NCBI GenBank assembly: GCA_943735955.1
Contig: OX030956.1
Coordinates: forward strand, 4,478,412-4,542,411
Length of the DNA stretch: 64,000 nt
From: Piscicola geometra
Taxonomy: Eukaryota > Annelida > Clitellata > Hirudinida > Piscicolidae
Direction of reading: 5' to 3'
Shown: piece by piece, positions 36,213 to 50,942 of the stretch
Numbering within the stretch: position 1 is the stretch's first letter
How the letters are laid out: every line of letters starts with the position of its first letter
The notes under the pieces: model-generated
Seen by the model: only the letters and a program-made list of their open reading frames with translations
Database searches by the model: none
Told to the model about the DNA's origin: nothing
Program-made: the position numbers and the translations under genes

Positions 36213-37737
36213 TTTTGGAATGAAATAGAAATGTTTAATCGACCTAAATAGTTCGACTGAATCGGCTTGTGTATTGTAATATCGATACTCTAAAAGCTAA
36301 CTGAAGTATTTAAAAATCAAACGTTTATTTTACAATATTAATTACTTTTTTTTCTATTAATTTATAAAATTAAATAATTCCATTAAGTTTTTAGCAGCGT
36401 TTTATTATTTTGTTTAGAAGCTTGTTTCCCATGAAACGGGTTTATTCGCCAGCATAGAGATAGTATACACTACTTGTTGTTTGTAGGATATCTATGTTCG
36501 CCAGATTTTTGGCGCCAGACTTAACTCATTTTCAAGACTAAATTGAACATCTTACCATTTTTTCTACAATGACATCATAAATATAAATCGTTCATTTTGA
36601 CAAATACAAGGGGTGAAAAATGTATTTGTTTGAAAATAGCTTTGATTAAATAAAAATAATAATCAAAAGGAGAAGTAAAAATTAGTGCGGTTGATAAATA
36701 AAATTAAACTCTAAATCAATGTTACAGAAAATGTACACTGTTATTGATTGTGAGACGAATTCACGTAATTCTTAACGGCAGTCCGTCATTGAGGACTTTT
36801 AAACGTCGGGAAGCAAGTGTTAGGATGCCGTGAGCTTTATTGATTCAACTCAGCTTTTAAATTGAATGAAGTGTGATAGAAAGGTGTCTGTTTTATTAGT
36901 ATTATTAATTTTTTTTAATGATCAGACCTGTTGAAACTATAAAAAAATATCGACGACAACGAATGACAAATCTTTTGTGTTTGCATCTCTGATGACCTTG
37001 TGCGTGTAAGCAGAGGGGTGACTCATTCATTAATTAACTATCCAGTTATTACTCAAGAATAAGAGAAAAAAAGAGAAAGAAGAGATGGTAACAATAAAAA
37101 GAAAGGGAGGGAGATGTGCATATGAGAGAGAGGGAGAAATCACCTGCTCGTTTCGTTGTTAACGTTGTAAGAAAGGCCATGCATGCCTGCGGAACTGCCA
37201 AGTCGTTTGAGTTAATCTTTTAATAAAAAATACCTTTTTAAATAACTAAATTTAAAATATTTTAGTTAATTAATTTTTTATTGTTGATTATATCTAAATA
37301 GTGTTTAGATAAATCGATAAGGGATGTTTATGGTTGCTGAGCACTTGCGTTGTACACTCCGTAACTAGCCTTGAGCACGTCTTTATTAAGTGTTTTGTAT
37401 TATAAAAGTTTATTTCTAATTTTGAATGGTTTAATTATGTTCAGATAAAGAAATATTGGTCGTTTATAAAACTGAAATGTCAACGTAAATGTTAACCAAC
37501 ACTTTTTACTAAACTTTAGAAAACCGGTAGAGGGGTGCGAATAATTCGTTGCTTTTTAGTTTTGTTCAACCAATCAAAAATGATTTGTCGATTAAAGCAA
37601 GACGTACCACTGTCAGCTTGACACATTACAAGTTGAAATCAACTTTAATGGCAACATAAGCACAAGTCTCATCTCCACCAAGCACTCTCCACTTCCCTGC
37701 ACACCAAGCCCCATCGTAGCTTAAATGAGCCAACACG
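36213..37737. promoter_or_regulatory. Shared 1.5-kb region between divergent genes
   Basis: AT-rich unique DNA between the ALYREF start codon (minus) and the start of the unknown large protein (plus). It must hold both promoters, but no clear TATA box or other motif was identified. Confidence 0.4.
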
Positions 37738-40700
37738 ATGAAGAGTTTCTTCTCAAACTTCCACAAACAACCTCCTTCCGCCAACAACGTTCCAGATGCC
37801 AGCAGCAGCAGCCGCTATGCCGACGTCACCCAAGCGAAGGGCTTCAGCAACAAAGCATCCTCCTCTTCCCTCCTCTCCTCCAGCTCCTTCTGGAACGACC
37901 CCACCAGAGGCAAGATGCCCGACAACGACGAGATCACGCTCGAAAACGACAGGATCTTGCCTTCATTTTCCACACAAGGCATTCCATCATCCACCAACAA
38001 GCAGGAGGCAAGGCTGAGCAACCATTCCAACGACTTTCTTTTTGATGATATTAAGACGAACCAAAGACCTAACTATCCAGAGACTGACTTTTCAAATCAA
38101 AAGAAAAATATTCAAAGAAGCGACGGCGAGAACAATAAATCAAGTGCCGCAACGAAAGATAATAAAAACGATGACGAAGAGAAAAGTTCTGGAGTGGTGC
38201 TGCTGAAGACGAGGATCATCTCAGACGACGTGCCAGCCAGAGACTATGGTGCTGCTGCCAAAAAGACTGCATCGGAAGCGACCACCCCTTCATCGACCAC
38301 CAACCTCCTTGACAGAGTCATTTCCACCTTCACGCCAACCACTCCCTCCCAGCCACAAGTTTCTGACAAAAAACCATCGCGATTACACGGTCTTTTACCA
38401 GTTTCGAAGAAGTCCAACACGCAAGTGGAAAACGGAGGTTTGCGAGGCAACAGTGTGTTGGACATGGTGATCAGTGAAGCAAATGAGTATGTCGAAAGTC
38501 TCAATGGGGAGGCTGCGAACGTGAAGGCGCCTGCTCCGCCAGTCCCTTCCACCTCAAAGCCCCTTGCCAGCAGTGCTTCTGATATTAAACTCGATATTTC
38601 AATGTTTGAGAAGGGGAAATTACCGAAGGTGAAAAAGAAAAGTTCTGTTTCTGATTTAGAAAAACGCTCTGTGATGAATAAAAGAAGTGACAGTGACAGA
38701 TCGGCGACTTTAAAACCTCCTTCTAACGGCATTGCAGTGCAAACTGCCATCAAGGAAGCTGCCACCAGCAACTCAGACATGTATGACTCCATAGCAGACA
38801 GCAAGAACAAGTCAAATGTCGGAAACCAAGAAAACATGTCACAATACTTCAAAATAGGCCTTCCAACATTTGTACAAAACAAATTTCAATCAGAAGACAA
38901 AGAGTCAAAGCCTCAAGCAACAGCTTCAAACAATAAGAAGAACAACAAGAAGAACAACTCAACTACCAAGTCACCCTTAACCATCAACACCTTGAACGAC
39001 CTACCAGACATAAATAATGGACTGAAAAGTAAGAGGATTGTTCAAAGCAGTATTCACCACGAACAACAAGAAATCTCAGAACCCAACAACACTCGAAAAG
39101 AAAGCTCGACAGTGACATTTGAAAGAAGCGAAGAGGAAAAAGATAGCACGTCAAATAACGAAGAAAGAGTTAAAAAAGCTTTAAATTCTAAAACTAGAAT
39201 AAATGGAATTCAAAAGAGTGGCAACGCAGAGTCTGCTGTGGAGAGAAACAAGTTGTCTCAGAGCAATGGCGTTTACAAGAGCTCATCGGATGCAAGTTCA
39301 TCAGTTGCAAGAGAAACCCTCCGAGCCAGCAAGCCTATTGTCATTCCTGCACTGTTCACTAGCAAGAAGCAAGGAGGGGAGCAGCTGCAACTGAAGCCAA
39401 TGGTCCACATCCCCAAGAACGACTTTGTAAAAAATAAAATGTTTAAAAAACAATTAGAAAAAGTAATCGCAAATCCAGTGATGCCGGGTAAAAAATCAAA
39501 ATCGATGTCATCATTGAACGAGAAGGAGGGGGAAGGCAAGTCGAAGAAGTTCAAGTTCCTGGTGGAGGGCATTGACATTCCAGCCAGGTCTGCCAAAGAT
39601 GAAGTGGATCACGAGAACAGAACCAAGAAGGAACCAAAGGGATTTGCGTACATCAAGGGCAAGCTTTTGGCGGCTGAAGTGACCAAGCGAGCGAATGAGG
39701 TCGCCTCGAGGAAGCCTCATGAGTACGTGGAACACTACTCCATCGAGAGAGAGATCTTGTCGGCACACGAGGAGAATGAAGTGCTCTTGAAGGCCCGGGA
39801 GGAACTGCACGCCCACGTCAAGTCGCTCAAGAACAGCAACTCTGTGAGGGAAGAACTCAGTGATGGATACGAAAGGATTGGATACGCAAATAATGAAAGT
39901 AACACAAAAGAACGCAATGAGTCTGAAGAGTCTAACCTTTATCAAAACGACTATGCAAATGAAAATATGCCAAAGAAAGATAATAGAAAAAATGAGAGAG
40001 TTCATTCAGAAAGTGCATTATGCCGCAAAACCAAATCAGATTTCGATCTTTCTAGAATCAGCGAAGATGATGATTTCAGTTCATTCTCAGGTCCTAACCA
40101 CTCCATCCCACACGACACAAGTCGAGTCTTCCTGAAACCTCACGACCAAGACCACGAAACGTTGAGAAGGCTGAAGGATGAGAGACACAGGTACTTGAGG
40201 AAGAAAACACCAAGCAGGGAAGGAATTGATGGCAACGCATTGCACAACCCACGTGATTTATACAACAACAACGACTCTCCAATATACACAAAGTCTCAAA
40301 ATAGCTCGAATGGTACAACATTGAGCAAGAAAAACAAAATAAAAGGCCGATCGAAGCAGAGACAAAACACAGCGCACAAAACACACGTTGGTTCGCGCGT
40401 TCACGCAGCAGATGAAAAACAGCCAGACGATAACACAGGTGATGAAGTGGCGTACACTGCTTTTGTTAGCAAGCAGTCTCACCAGCTGCTCATCAATGAC
40501 AATAAAGACGATCGTGGCAAGGCACGAGACCGTGTAGTCGGCAGGTTGTTTGTCGATGCAAGCGTTGAAAATGACTTTTATAATATAAATAAGTACCCAA
40601 AGGAGTTTGAAGATTTGGGAAAGTTAGTTTACAATCGAGGTGAGGGTCGGAGAGGCTTGAAAAATCTGTCAAAGTCGAACGATCATCAAGGCAAACACCG

Positions 40701-42822
40701 AACTGCCGCTCAAAAGACCAGCGAGAAAGTCATAGCTGGCTTCATAAGCTTTGCAAACACAAGCAGAAGTTTAGATGATATCTATGGCGAAATAAGTGCA
40801 AAGCTTTCGGTACAGAAAAAGAAAGTAAGAAACGGCACAAAGAAAAATTTCAAAAAACCTTCAAAAACAGGAGTTCAAATTTACGGACCTAGCGTCTTTT
40901 ACGACCCTTTCTACAACCAAGCAAAATTCCGGTCACTGCCAAACTTCAACAAACTTGATAATCTCGACAGAGGCCGACAACCAAGTAACATTCCCACGCT
41001 CCAAGACCAACACACAGATCTCCAAAGGGCTATGCATAATGAAAGCAGTGCTTTGAGGAGCAATGTCATATGGGAAGAGCCCATCAGTGCTGATCCGGAA
41101 CTCGAGTCGGTCGACAGAAAAGGCAACTTGTACCGCGTACAAGTGAGACTTAACAACACTCCAATGGGCAGCAGAGTCGCAAGCAGTTTATCGAACAAAA
41201 ACCACTTACTTAGCAACCACTTCTTAGACTTCAACGCGCCCAGAAACACTTTTAAGTCAGCTAACTACATTAAAAACAACCTTCCCACTCCTCATCTTCC
41301 CCCGACCGAACTCTCTAGTCATTCCACGCATAACCACAGCATCTCTCCTTACTTACAAGCGCTCAGTACCGTACCTCAACGAGAAATCATCAGAAGCGAC
41401 CTGAGAAGCGTTCGAACCGAAGAAGACAGATTCGCTGTCAAATCTATAAAATCCACCGAGGCAGCAGCCAAAGAAGCTACTCCGAACAAGATAGAATTCG
41501 ACTTGGAACTCCTGCAGTCAGTCCAGCCAGTCAGCAACAACGTCAACTACGTATCTAGTCACAACCATCCAGTCAGACCAGCTTCAGAGGAAGCAAGACA
41601 CGTCTACGGTGCTCAGCAAGATTATGGCGGGAACGCGAGCAGGCCAAGAAGCCGAAAGATCAACGCTTCGAAGTCAGAGCAGTCCCTTTTGTTAGTTAAT
41701 GATCAATATAGAGATGACGACGTATATATATCAGATTTACCAAATTTAGTGAAAGGCAGTGTGCTAATCGACAATTCATTGAACCAGAATCGAGGCGGAC
41801 ATTTGAACTTGCAAGAAGACAGCAATCTTTTCGGAGGCCACTACTACCAGGCAAAAGAAAACCCCATTTACGCCAGTGACATGGAAGCCAGTGAAGCGAG
41901 GAGTTCAAGGAAAATCATCGCCAGTCCAAACGCCCCATCGATTGCAGTGGAGTGGGAGGAGACTGGAGGCTACCAGAAGCAACTGCCCATCAACAAAAAG
42001 TGGTACCACGACTACGTCTTTGCAAAAAACTCCAAACAGGAGTTTTCGTCGACGCCGTCTGGACCATGGAAGCTACGCTCGTCTCAGAATAGAGGTCTGC
42101 TACTCTTTCACTTGTCTATCTCAAGCCCTATGTTTTTTATTAATTAAATATTTTTATAAAAATCAGTGTTTAATTCTCATAGGAATTCATTCAAAATTGC
42201 CCACTCTACAGGAGCAAACATGTTTTCGAGAAATGCAAGCGACTATTCGGAGACTGAGCACATACGACAGAGTGTCGACGTCAAGAAGGAGGAGGAAGAG
42301 TTGATAGGTCCTTTGAGGGGAGAGTCGAGGAACGAAGCAGAAAGCGCCCTGAACATCGATGCGATCTCAGAAAAGGTAGAGTTGAGTCTCTTGAACGGCA
42401 TGATCAGCATCCAAGTGAGGGTGCGATGCGAGAGGTTGGTGCCGATCCGAGGGACTGAAGACATGTTCAAGAAGTCAGCGGTGGTGGTGACGAGGATGAT
42501 CGACATCGACATGAGCGTCAGTCCGCAGAGACAGGCCATGTACCGCACTGCTGTCGCCCTCTCTCGCAAAGATGATTCGGGACGTGGCAGTGACAAATTC
42601 CTCCGTCTGGGCACCAAGGATACCTTTGAGTTGTACTGCAAGCTGATGGAGATGGCGGATGCAGCAGACGGCAACCAAGAGGGCCTCATGTTTGGCAGTG
42701 TGCACATCGACAAGGAGCTGGAGGAGGAAAGAAGACTTCCACACGCCTCCATGTTTCCCGAACCTCCCTTCAACCAATCCAGCCCCACCAACCATAGAAA
42801 AAATCGGACTAGATTTTTGTAA
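37738..42822 (+). CDS. Unrecognised 1,655-residue, largely disordered protein
   Basis: Two coding exons: 37738-42094 and 42212-42822. The first is unusually long (4,357 nt). The start MKSFFSNFHKQ follows an in-frame stop; the donor is AGAG|GTCTGC and the acceptor CTCTACAG. Composition is rich in Ser, Asn, Lys, Asp and Glu with no signal peptide, membrane segment or repeat domain that I recognise, so most of the chain is predicted to be disordered. Denser, more conserved-looking segments are around IDIPARSAKDEVDHENRTKK, HYSIEREILSAHEENEVLL, VEWEETGGYQKQLPINKKWY and the C-terminal module KVELSLLNGMISIQVRVRCE through DTFELYCKLMEMADA. The C-terminal module could be a small folded domain. A cytoskeletal or scaffold role is possible but unsupported. 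Codon use is normal and no low-complexity expansion like that of USP34 is seen. Confidence 0.8.
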
Positions 42823-43033
42823 CATTTCGTTTATATGAATTTTAGAAAGTAGCTTCTTTTCCCTATTGTATTAAATTTGAAAAAGTCAACTGTAAATAGT
42901 TTTTCAATTCATCATCTTGGTTTAACATTTAAAAGCTTTTATCTTTTTAACAAAAGTTTTTGGTTTGAATTTTCACTTATTTAAAAGATTACTATTTTCA
43001 TGAGCTTTTACAAGCGTTTGATATATTCTGCTG

Positions 43034-43039
43034 AATAAA
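43034..43039 (+). terminator. Poly(A) signal for the unknown large protein gene
   Basis: AATAAA about 210 bases after the stop at 42820-42822. Confidence 0.5.
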
Positions 43040-43049
43040 TACAAGATAC

Positions 43050-44534
43050 ATTCGTGACATGGGTGAATACTCAGACGAAGTTGCATGCATACAGATTTGT
43101 GACTTCTAATAGATATTTTAGTTAAAACATCACCTAAAATAGACTAAATTACTTACTGATGAAATCAGCCGATCACATGAGTCTGTTACTCTATTGTTTT
43201 ACATTAATCATTTAAATGAAAATTTAAAATCAAATTATTGAAGGTGAAGGACAACTTCACACGAGGTATGTTTTTAATAGTATTTTATGAGCCACTTATG
43301 ATATGAATAGGTTTTTGACCAAAAAGTCAAGCATTAACCTTCTTTTGCTTTTATGAATAGCTCTATTATAAAAATAGTTCTAAAAAAATAAATATTTTAA
43401 AAAGTATCAAACAAATTGATGTAATAATACACTTGTTATAGATATTTATCTAAAAGTGTATAAACTCACGCCAAGATAGCCTAATATAAATGTTTATATC
43501 AGTTGATTTCAACTGAAGACTATTTAGGTGTTTATTAGATATGCACATTTTTAAAGAATGTCTTAGGGACTTTTGTACATTTATTCTTCATTAAGTTGTT
43601 TATTGCTTTGCAAAATTAGTACATGAACCACTGTGTAGGATATAAAACCATTTTTAACAGATTTTCCAAAATTTAATAATAATAATTTAAAGTTTAAAAA
43701 AATTTTAGTTTGAAAAAACTGTACCCACATTTGTTCACAAGCTCGTTGGTTAGATTTATCATTTGTAAAATTACTTCTAAATAACTTTTAAATTCTTATA
43801 CATAAAATAAGCAAAGTTAATTGATTTATTAATTTTAAAAAAGAGCTTTGATTTTTAGTTAGAGTGAAATTTTTAAAAATGACTTTTTTAAGATTTTAAT
43901 TCTTATGCAAAATATAATTTAATGGAACTGAGATTTTGGTTATTAAGTTAATTTATATATTTTATTAATAATTAATTTATAGTTTATAGTTCTTACTTTT
44001 AATTGGTTTTAAATATAATAAAATGAAGTATATAAAAAATTTATTATTAAAAAAAATTATACAAAATTGATGATAGAAGTATTTAATTATTTTAAGATAC
44101 AAATTAGTTATTTTCTGGGCGTTCAAAAATCACTAAAATAAAGATATGTTCTTGTTTTCTAAAATCTAGAGCAATAAAAAAACTTGTTTACACCAATAAG
44201 CTTCTGTGTTTAGAACTTCCTATTCCATCTATTCCTGCATACCATATACCATGGCCCAAAAATATTAATAATAATAGATAAGAAAAATAAGTTTAAAAAA
44301 AATGATTATCATCATCATGTCATGTGACTGAGTAAGTCTTTGAGAAGAAATCAAAAAGTAAAGATATAGACTATTATTTAATGATTTATATTGAAAATCT
44401 TTATCCATCAATAGTGCTTCTAAACAAACATAATGTGTCTTCATCTCAAGCCTCATAACTTGCATCTTCCAATTCCAATGCTACAAACAATCACTGCATA
44501 GCACCACCATTACCCCTGCCACAGCAACACAAAG
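43050..44534. other. AT-rich intergenic region
   Basis: Unique, strongly AT-rich DNA with no gene seen. It should include the promoter and 5' UTR of the inositol transporter at its right end. Confidence 0.6.
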
Positions 44535-47500
44535 ATGGGTGATGCCAGCACAGCACAGAGCCACTCTGACAAGGAGAATCATGAAACTGCTGCCCTCAAA
44601 GAGTCCTCCATCGAAGGCACCACGGGCAAGGGACTGAACGCCTTCATCCTCACGTTGACCTTCACCTCCACCATTGGAGGCTTCCTCTTCGGCTACAACA
44701 CCGGAGTCGTCTCAGGAGCCATCATCATGCTCGACGTTTGCTTCAACGCTTCTTATATAGGCCTTGTATTAGGCACTATATACAACTCCTACTTTTAGTA
44801 TTCCAAGTATTGGTGGCCTTTGAATAGTCAAAAGATATACGTGCATTTGTATGCTTGTGTTTGCATGCGTATTCGTAGCAGACTTTTTAATTAATAGGCA
44901 ACATCAGTCACTCCACCCACCGACCAGAATGTCTTCCCCATGTCATCTCTCAACAAGCAAGTCTTTGTCAGCATCACTATGGCAGCCGCCATGTTGTTTT
45001 CCTTAATTTCCGGTCTGTCTAATGATCTCATTGGACGAAAAAAAACGATTATGTTAGCGTCTGGGGTGTTTGTCATAGGGGGCGTGGTGTTGGCATTTTC
45101 GCAACACGTCACCACACTCCTGGTGGGGCGCTTCATCATCGGAATCGGCATAGGTAGGTTCTTTTGGGAGATTTCATGCTTTTTTCAGCTTAACGCCGCT
45201 TTAATTATGCATTTGTATTGATTATTTTACAATCATTAAGTGAGGCACTAAACCTTCAAGCATCTTGTGCATTCAAAACCACACTCCACAAATCCACGCT
45301 ACACTCCACAACACAACACCACACTGCACTCCACAACACAACACCACACTCCACAACACCACACCACACTCCACAACACCACACCACACTCCACAACACA
45401 ACACCACACTCCACAACACCACACCACACTCCACAACACCACACTCCACAACACCACACCACACTCCACAACACCACACCACACTCCACAACACAACACC
45501 ACACTCCACAACACCACACCACACTCCACAACACAACACCACACTCCACAACACAAAACCACACTCCACAACACCACACCACACTCCACAACACCACACC
45601 ACACTCCACAACACAACACCACACTCCACAACACCACACCACACTCCACAACACAACACCACACTCCACAACACCACACCACACTCCACAACACCACACC
45701 ACACTCCACAACACAACACCACACTCCACAACACCACAATCCACAACACCACACTCCACAACACCACACTCCACAACACCACACCACACTCCACAACACC
45801 ACACAACACTCCACTCCACCATACCACACTCCACAACACCACACCACACTCCACAACACCACACCACACTCCACAACACCACACTCCACAACACCACACC
45901 ACACGCCACAACACCACACCACACTCCACAACACCACACCACACTCCACAACACCACACCACACTCCACAACACAACACCACACTCCACAACACCACACT
46001 CCACAACACCACACCACACTCCACAACACCACACCACACTCCACCATACCACACTCCACAACACCACACTCCACAACACCACACCACACTCCACAACACC
46101 ACACTCCACAACACCACACCACACTCCACAACACCACACCACACTCCACCATACCACACTCCACAACACCACACTCCACAACACCACACCACACTCCACA
46201 ACACCACACTCCACAACACCACACCACACTCCACAACACCACACCACACTCCACAACACCACACCACACTCCACAACACCACACCACACTCCACAACACC
46301 ACACCACACTCCACAACACCACACCACACTCCACAACACCACACCACACTCCACAACACAACACCACACTCCACAACACCACACCACACTCCACAACACC
46401 ACACCACACTCCACAACACAACACCACACTCCACAACACCACACCACACTCCACAACACCACACTCCACAACACCACACCACACTCCACAACACCACACC
46501 ACACTCCACTCCACCATACCACACTCCACAACACCACACCACACTCCACAACACCACACCACACTCCACAACACAACACCACACTCCACAACACCACACT
46601 CCACAACACCACACCACACTCCACAACACCACACCACACTCCACCATACCACACTCCACAACACCACACTCCACAACACCACACCACACTCCACAACACC
46701 ACACTCCACAACACCACACCACACTCCACAACACCACACCACACTCCACCATACCACACTCCACAACACCACACTCCACAACACCACACCACACTCCACA
46801 ACACCACACTCCACAACACCACACCACACTCCACAACACCACACCACACTCCACAACACCACACCACACTCCACAACACCACACCACACTCCACAACACC
46901 ACACCACACTCCACAACACCACACCACACTCCACAACACAACACCACACTCCACAACACCACACTCCACAACACCACACCACACTCCACAACACCACACC
47001 ACACTCCACCATACCACACTCCACAACACCACACTCCACAACACCACACCACACTCCACAACACCACACTCCACAACACCACACCACACTCCACAACACC
47101 ACACCACACTCCACCATACCACACTCCACAACACCACACTCCACAACACCACACCACACTCCACAACACCACACTCCACAACACCACACCACACTCCACA
47201 ACACCACACCACACTCCACAACACCACACCACACTCCACAACACCACACCACACTCCACAACACCACACCACACTCCACAACACCACACCACACTCCACA
47301 ACACCACACCACACTCCACAACACAACACCACACTCCACAACACCACACCACACTCCACAACACCACACCACACTCCACAACACAACACCACACTCCACA
47401 ACACCACACCACACTCCACAACACCACACTCCACAACACCACACCACACTCCACAACACCACACCACACTCCACTCCACCATACCACACTCCACAACACC

Positions 47501-50500
47501 ACACCACACTCCACAACACCACACCACACTCCACAACACAACACCACACTCCACAACACCACACTCCACAACACCACACCACACTCCACAACACCACACC
47601 ACACTCCACCATACCACACTCCACAACACCACACTCCACAACACCACACCACACTCCACAACACCACACTCCACAACACCACACCACACTCCACAACACC
47701 ACACCACACTCCACCATACCACACTCCACAACACCACACTCCACAACACCACACCACACTCCACAACACCACACTCCACAACACCACACCACACTCCACA
47801 ACACCACACCACACTCCACAACACCACACCACACTCCACAACACCACACCACACTCCACAACACCACACCACACTCCACAACACCACACCACACTCCACA
47901 ACACCACACCACACTCCACAACACAACACCACACTCCACAACACCACACCACACTCCACAACACCACACCACACTCCACAACACAACACCACACTCCACA
48001 ACACCACACCACACTCCACAACACCACACTCCACAACACCACACCACACTCCACAACACCACACCACACTCCACTCCACCATACCACACTCCACAACACC
48101 ACACCACACTCCACAACACCACACCACACTCCACAACACCACACTCCACAACACCACACCACACTCCACAACACCACACCACACTCCACAACACCACACC
48201 ACACTCCACAACACCACACCACACTCCACAACACCACACCACACTCCACAACACAACACCACACTCCACAACACCATACCACACTCCACAACACCACACT
48301 CCACAACACCACACCACACTCCACAACACCACACTCCACAACACCACACCACACTCCACAACACCACACCACACTCCACCATACCACACTCCACAACACC
48401 ACACTCCACAACACCACACCACACTCCACAACACCACACTCCACAACACCACACCACACTCCACAACACCACACCACACTCCACAACACCACACCACACT
48501 CCACAACACCACACCACACTCCACAACACCACACCACACTCCACAACACAACACCACACTCCACCATACCACACTCCACAACACCACACCACACTCCACA
48601 ACACCACACCACACTCCACAACACCACACTCCACAACACCACACTCCACAACACCACACCACACTCCACAACACCACACCACACTCCACAACACAACACC
48701 ACACTCCACCACACCACACTCCACAACACCACACCACACTCCACAACACAACACCACACTCCACCACACCACACTCCACAACACCACACCACACTCCACA
48801 ACACCACACCACACTCCACAACACCACACTCCACAACACCACACCACACTCCACAACACCACACCACACTCCACAACACCACACCACACTCCACAACACC
48901 ACACTCCACAACACCACACCACACTCCACAACACCACACCACACTCCACAACACCACACTGCACTCCACAACACCACACCACACTCCACAACACCACACT
49001 CCACAACACCACACCACACTCCACAACACCACACTCGACAACACCACACCACACTCCACAACACCACACCACACTCCACAACACCACACCACACCACACT
49101 CCACAACACCACACTCCACAACACCACACCACACTCCACAACACCACACTCCACAACACCACACTCCACAACACAACACCACACTCCACAACACCACACT
49201 CCACAACACCACACTCCACAACACCACACCACACTCCACAACACCACACTCCACAACACCACACTCCACAACACCACACCACACTCCACAACACCACACC
49301 ACACTCCACCATACCACACTCCACAACACCACACCACACCACACTCCACAACACAACACCACACTCCACAACACCACACTCCACAACACCACACTCCACA
49401 ACACCACACCACACCACACTCCACAACACAACACCACACTCCACAACACCACACTCCACAACACCACACTCCACAACACCACACCACACTCCACAACACC
49501 ACACCACACTCCACAACACCACACCACACTCCACAACACCACACTCCACCATACCACACTCCACAACACAACACCACACCACACTCCACAACACCACACC
49601 ACAGGCATATCCTCAATGAGCATCCCGATGTACATAGCAGAGTGTTCACCACGCTCGCACAGGGGTTTGCTGGTCACGCTGAACACGCTCTTCATCACAG
49701 GGGCGCAGTTCGTCTCCTGTCTCGTGTGTGGTGCTGCCAGTGCCTATGAGACCCATGGATGGAGGTGGTGTGGTTGGGTGGTGTGGTTGGAGCATCACTT
49801 TCAGTACAATTACATCAAAGCTTTTCTTATTCTGATCAATCACTTCCAACATCGCAATTCATCTTTATTGCTTCGTCACCCACCACCATCATTATCTCTC
49901 CCCTCTTTCTCTGTCCATGCAGACTGGCACTGGGTCTAGGAGCGCTCCCAGCCAGCATTCAACTGGTCCTCTTCATCTTCCTACCCGAGAGTCCTCGCTG
50001 GTTGGCCGCGAAGGGACGGAAGGAAGAGGCGAGGAGCGTGCTTGGGCGCATCGAGGCCGATCGAGACGTGGTGGAGGAGGAGATGGCTTCCATCGAGAAG
50101 TGTCTCCAGGAGCACGCTAACCAGAGAGGTAGTTGTGCTGCTGCTAGTCTTGCTAATTAATAGTATTGAAAATTATAATAATATTACGAACGTTAAATTA
50201 TGAATTAATGTCTATCAAAAAGTTAATAAGCTAAACTTATTCAGTTTTTTACAATTACTTTCATTAATAAAAATTTTCCCTTTTATATAGTTACCATATT
50301 TTTCATGACGGTTTCTAAACTATACAGTATAGTCCTGTGTAGTGTCGACCTGTGGTAATGGAAGTTTACATTTCGCAGAGTCAGGGCCGTTTTCAATACT
50401 GGCAAGGGTGTTTAGGACTCGTCACGTGATGAGGGCTCTGCTGATTGGTTCGTTGTTGCAGCTGGTGCAGCAAGTGGCCGGAGTGAACGCTGTGATGTGA

Positions 50501-50899
50501 GTGGTAGAGGGGGAGTGGTTGGGTGGGAGAGGGGGTGGGGTATTGAACCACATCACAAGTCACCACGCTACACGGCATTAACTATAACATCTCCATCCCC
50601 CACACTGCTCACCACATAGCACCACACAGCGTCACACTTCTCACCACACACTTCTTACCCCACCACACCACACTACACCTCACATCTCTCCAAACCACAC
50701 ACACTTCTCACCACACCACACCACCTCCCCACCAGGTACTACAGCGCCACGATCATTCAAATGTCAGGCGTTGAGAACCTCTCTAACGCCATCTGGCTGT
50801 CGGCCCTCGTCGCCTCTTTCAACTTCCTCGCCACCTTCATCTCCATCCCGATGGTCGACCGGGTGGGCAGGAGGGCACTCACCCTTCTATCCCTTTCTG

Positions 50900-50942
<43 letters not shown>

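Noticed and set aside
45218..49939. Open frames of about 1,430-1,570 codons on several frames of both strands
   Set aside because: They are a by-product of a stop-free 15/20-bp satellite. Only four or five amino acids occur, no domain is present, and the flanking exons of the inositol transporter splice across it in frame.
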